From contig DPJQ01000283.1 in assembly GCA_003542935.1 (NCBI GenBank), positions 1 to 15,237 on the forward strand: 15,237 nt of DNA, given 5' to 3'. Below the pieces are notes generated by a model, which had not been told where the DNA came from, ran no database searches, and saw only the letters and a program-made list of their open reading frames with translations. This DNA comes from Lachnospiraceae bacterium (GTDB lineage: Bacteria > Bacillota > Clostridia > Lachnospirales > Lachnospiraceae). This document shows positions 15,213-15,237 of this stretch, one piece after another. The stretch's first letter is position 1. Each line of letters opens with the position of its first letter. The position numbers and the translations under genes were made by a program.

Positions 15213-15228
15213 GTAAAATCTTCATAAA
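15201..15228 (-). promoter_or_regulatory. Possible PhoP (Pho) box, 11-bp direct repeats
   Basis: On the minus strand TTTATG (15223-15228), TTTACA (15212-15217) and GACACA (15201-15206) occur at exact 11-base steps, just upstream of and overlapping the -35. Gram-positive PhoP binds TTHAYA-type hexamers at 11-base spacing. One copy fits fully, one misses a single base, and the third is weak. The window ends before a fourth copy could be checked. Confidence 0.4.
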
Positions 15229-15237
15229 TCCTGCATC

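Overview
The window looks like ordinary chromosomal DNA from a moderately GC-rich, low-GC-phylum Gram-positive anaerobe. A Lachnospiraceae or other Clostridia member is my best guess. This rests on AGGAGG-type ribosome sites, TTGACA/TATAAT-type promoters, a MutS2 with a Smr tail, a VanW-family envelope protein, a Na/Pi cotransporter fused to PhoU repeats, a DUF4080-type radical SAM protein and a clostridial-style M18 aminopeptidase. It is inference from protein families and not a taxonomic assignment. I see no tRNA, rRNA, CRISPR array, insertion sequence, phage gene or sign of recent transfer.

Layout. Bases 184-4711 (+ strand) carry mutS2 and then an OmpR-type response regulator and its sensor histidine kinase. 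They are tightly packed (17-nt gap, then a 4-nt overlap) and probably co-transcribed. They meet the opposing operon at a strong bidirectional terminator (4683-4737) whose loop contains the kinase stop codon. From 10495 down to 4739 (- strand) runs a compact gene string: a B12-binding-type radical SAM protein, a DEDDh 3'-5' exonuclease, a previously unlisted 33-residue membrane protein, a VanW-domain membrane protein, an orphan PurM/HypE-like protein, and the tRNA 2'-O-methyltransferase TrmL. Further right, also on the - strand, are three genes that each have a recognisable promoter: glyA (serine hydroxymethyltransferase), an M18 aminopeptidase, and a Na+/phosphate symporter with a PhoU-like tail.

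How the genes relate. Most are housekeeping genes: DNA maintenance (mutS2, exonuclease), tRNA wobble modification (trmL), one-carbon metabolism (glyA), peptide turnover (M18) and phosphate uptake. The less understood pieces are the radical SAM protein, which has no visible cobalamin-ligand motif, and the PurM-like protein, which lacks the terminal cysteine of HypE and any hyp neighbours. The short membrane peptide is also unexplained: its stop codon sits 2 nt before the vanW-like start, which has no ribosome site of its own. The Na/Pi gene has 11-bp-spaced TTTAYR-like repeats over its promoter, suggesting phosphate control. No intergenic gap exceeds 185 bases. I found no convincing new multi-gene system. 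The observations below are local and of modest scale.
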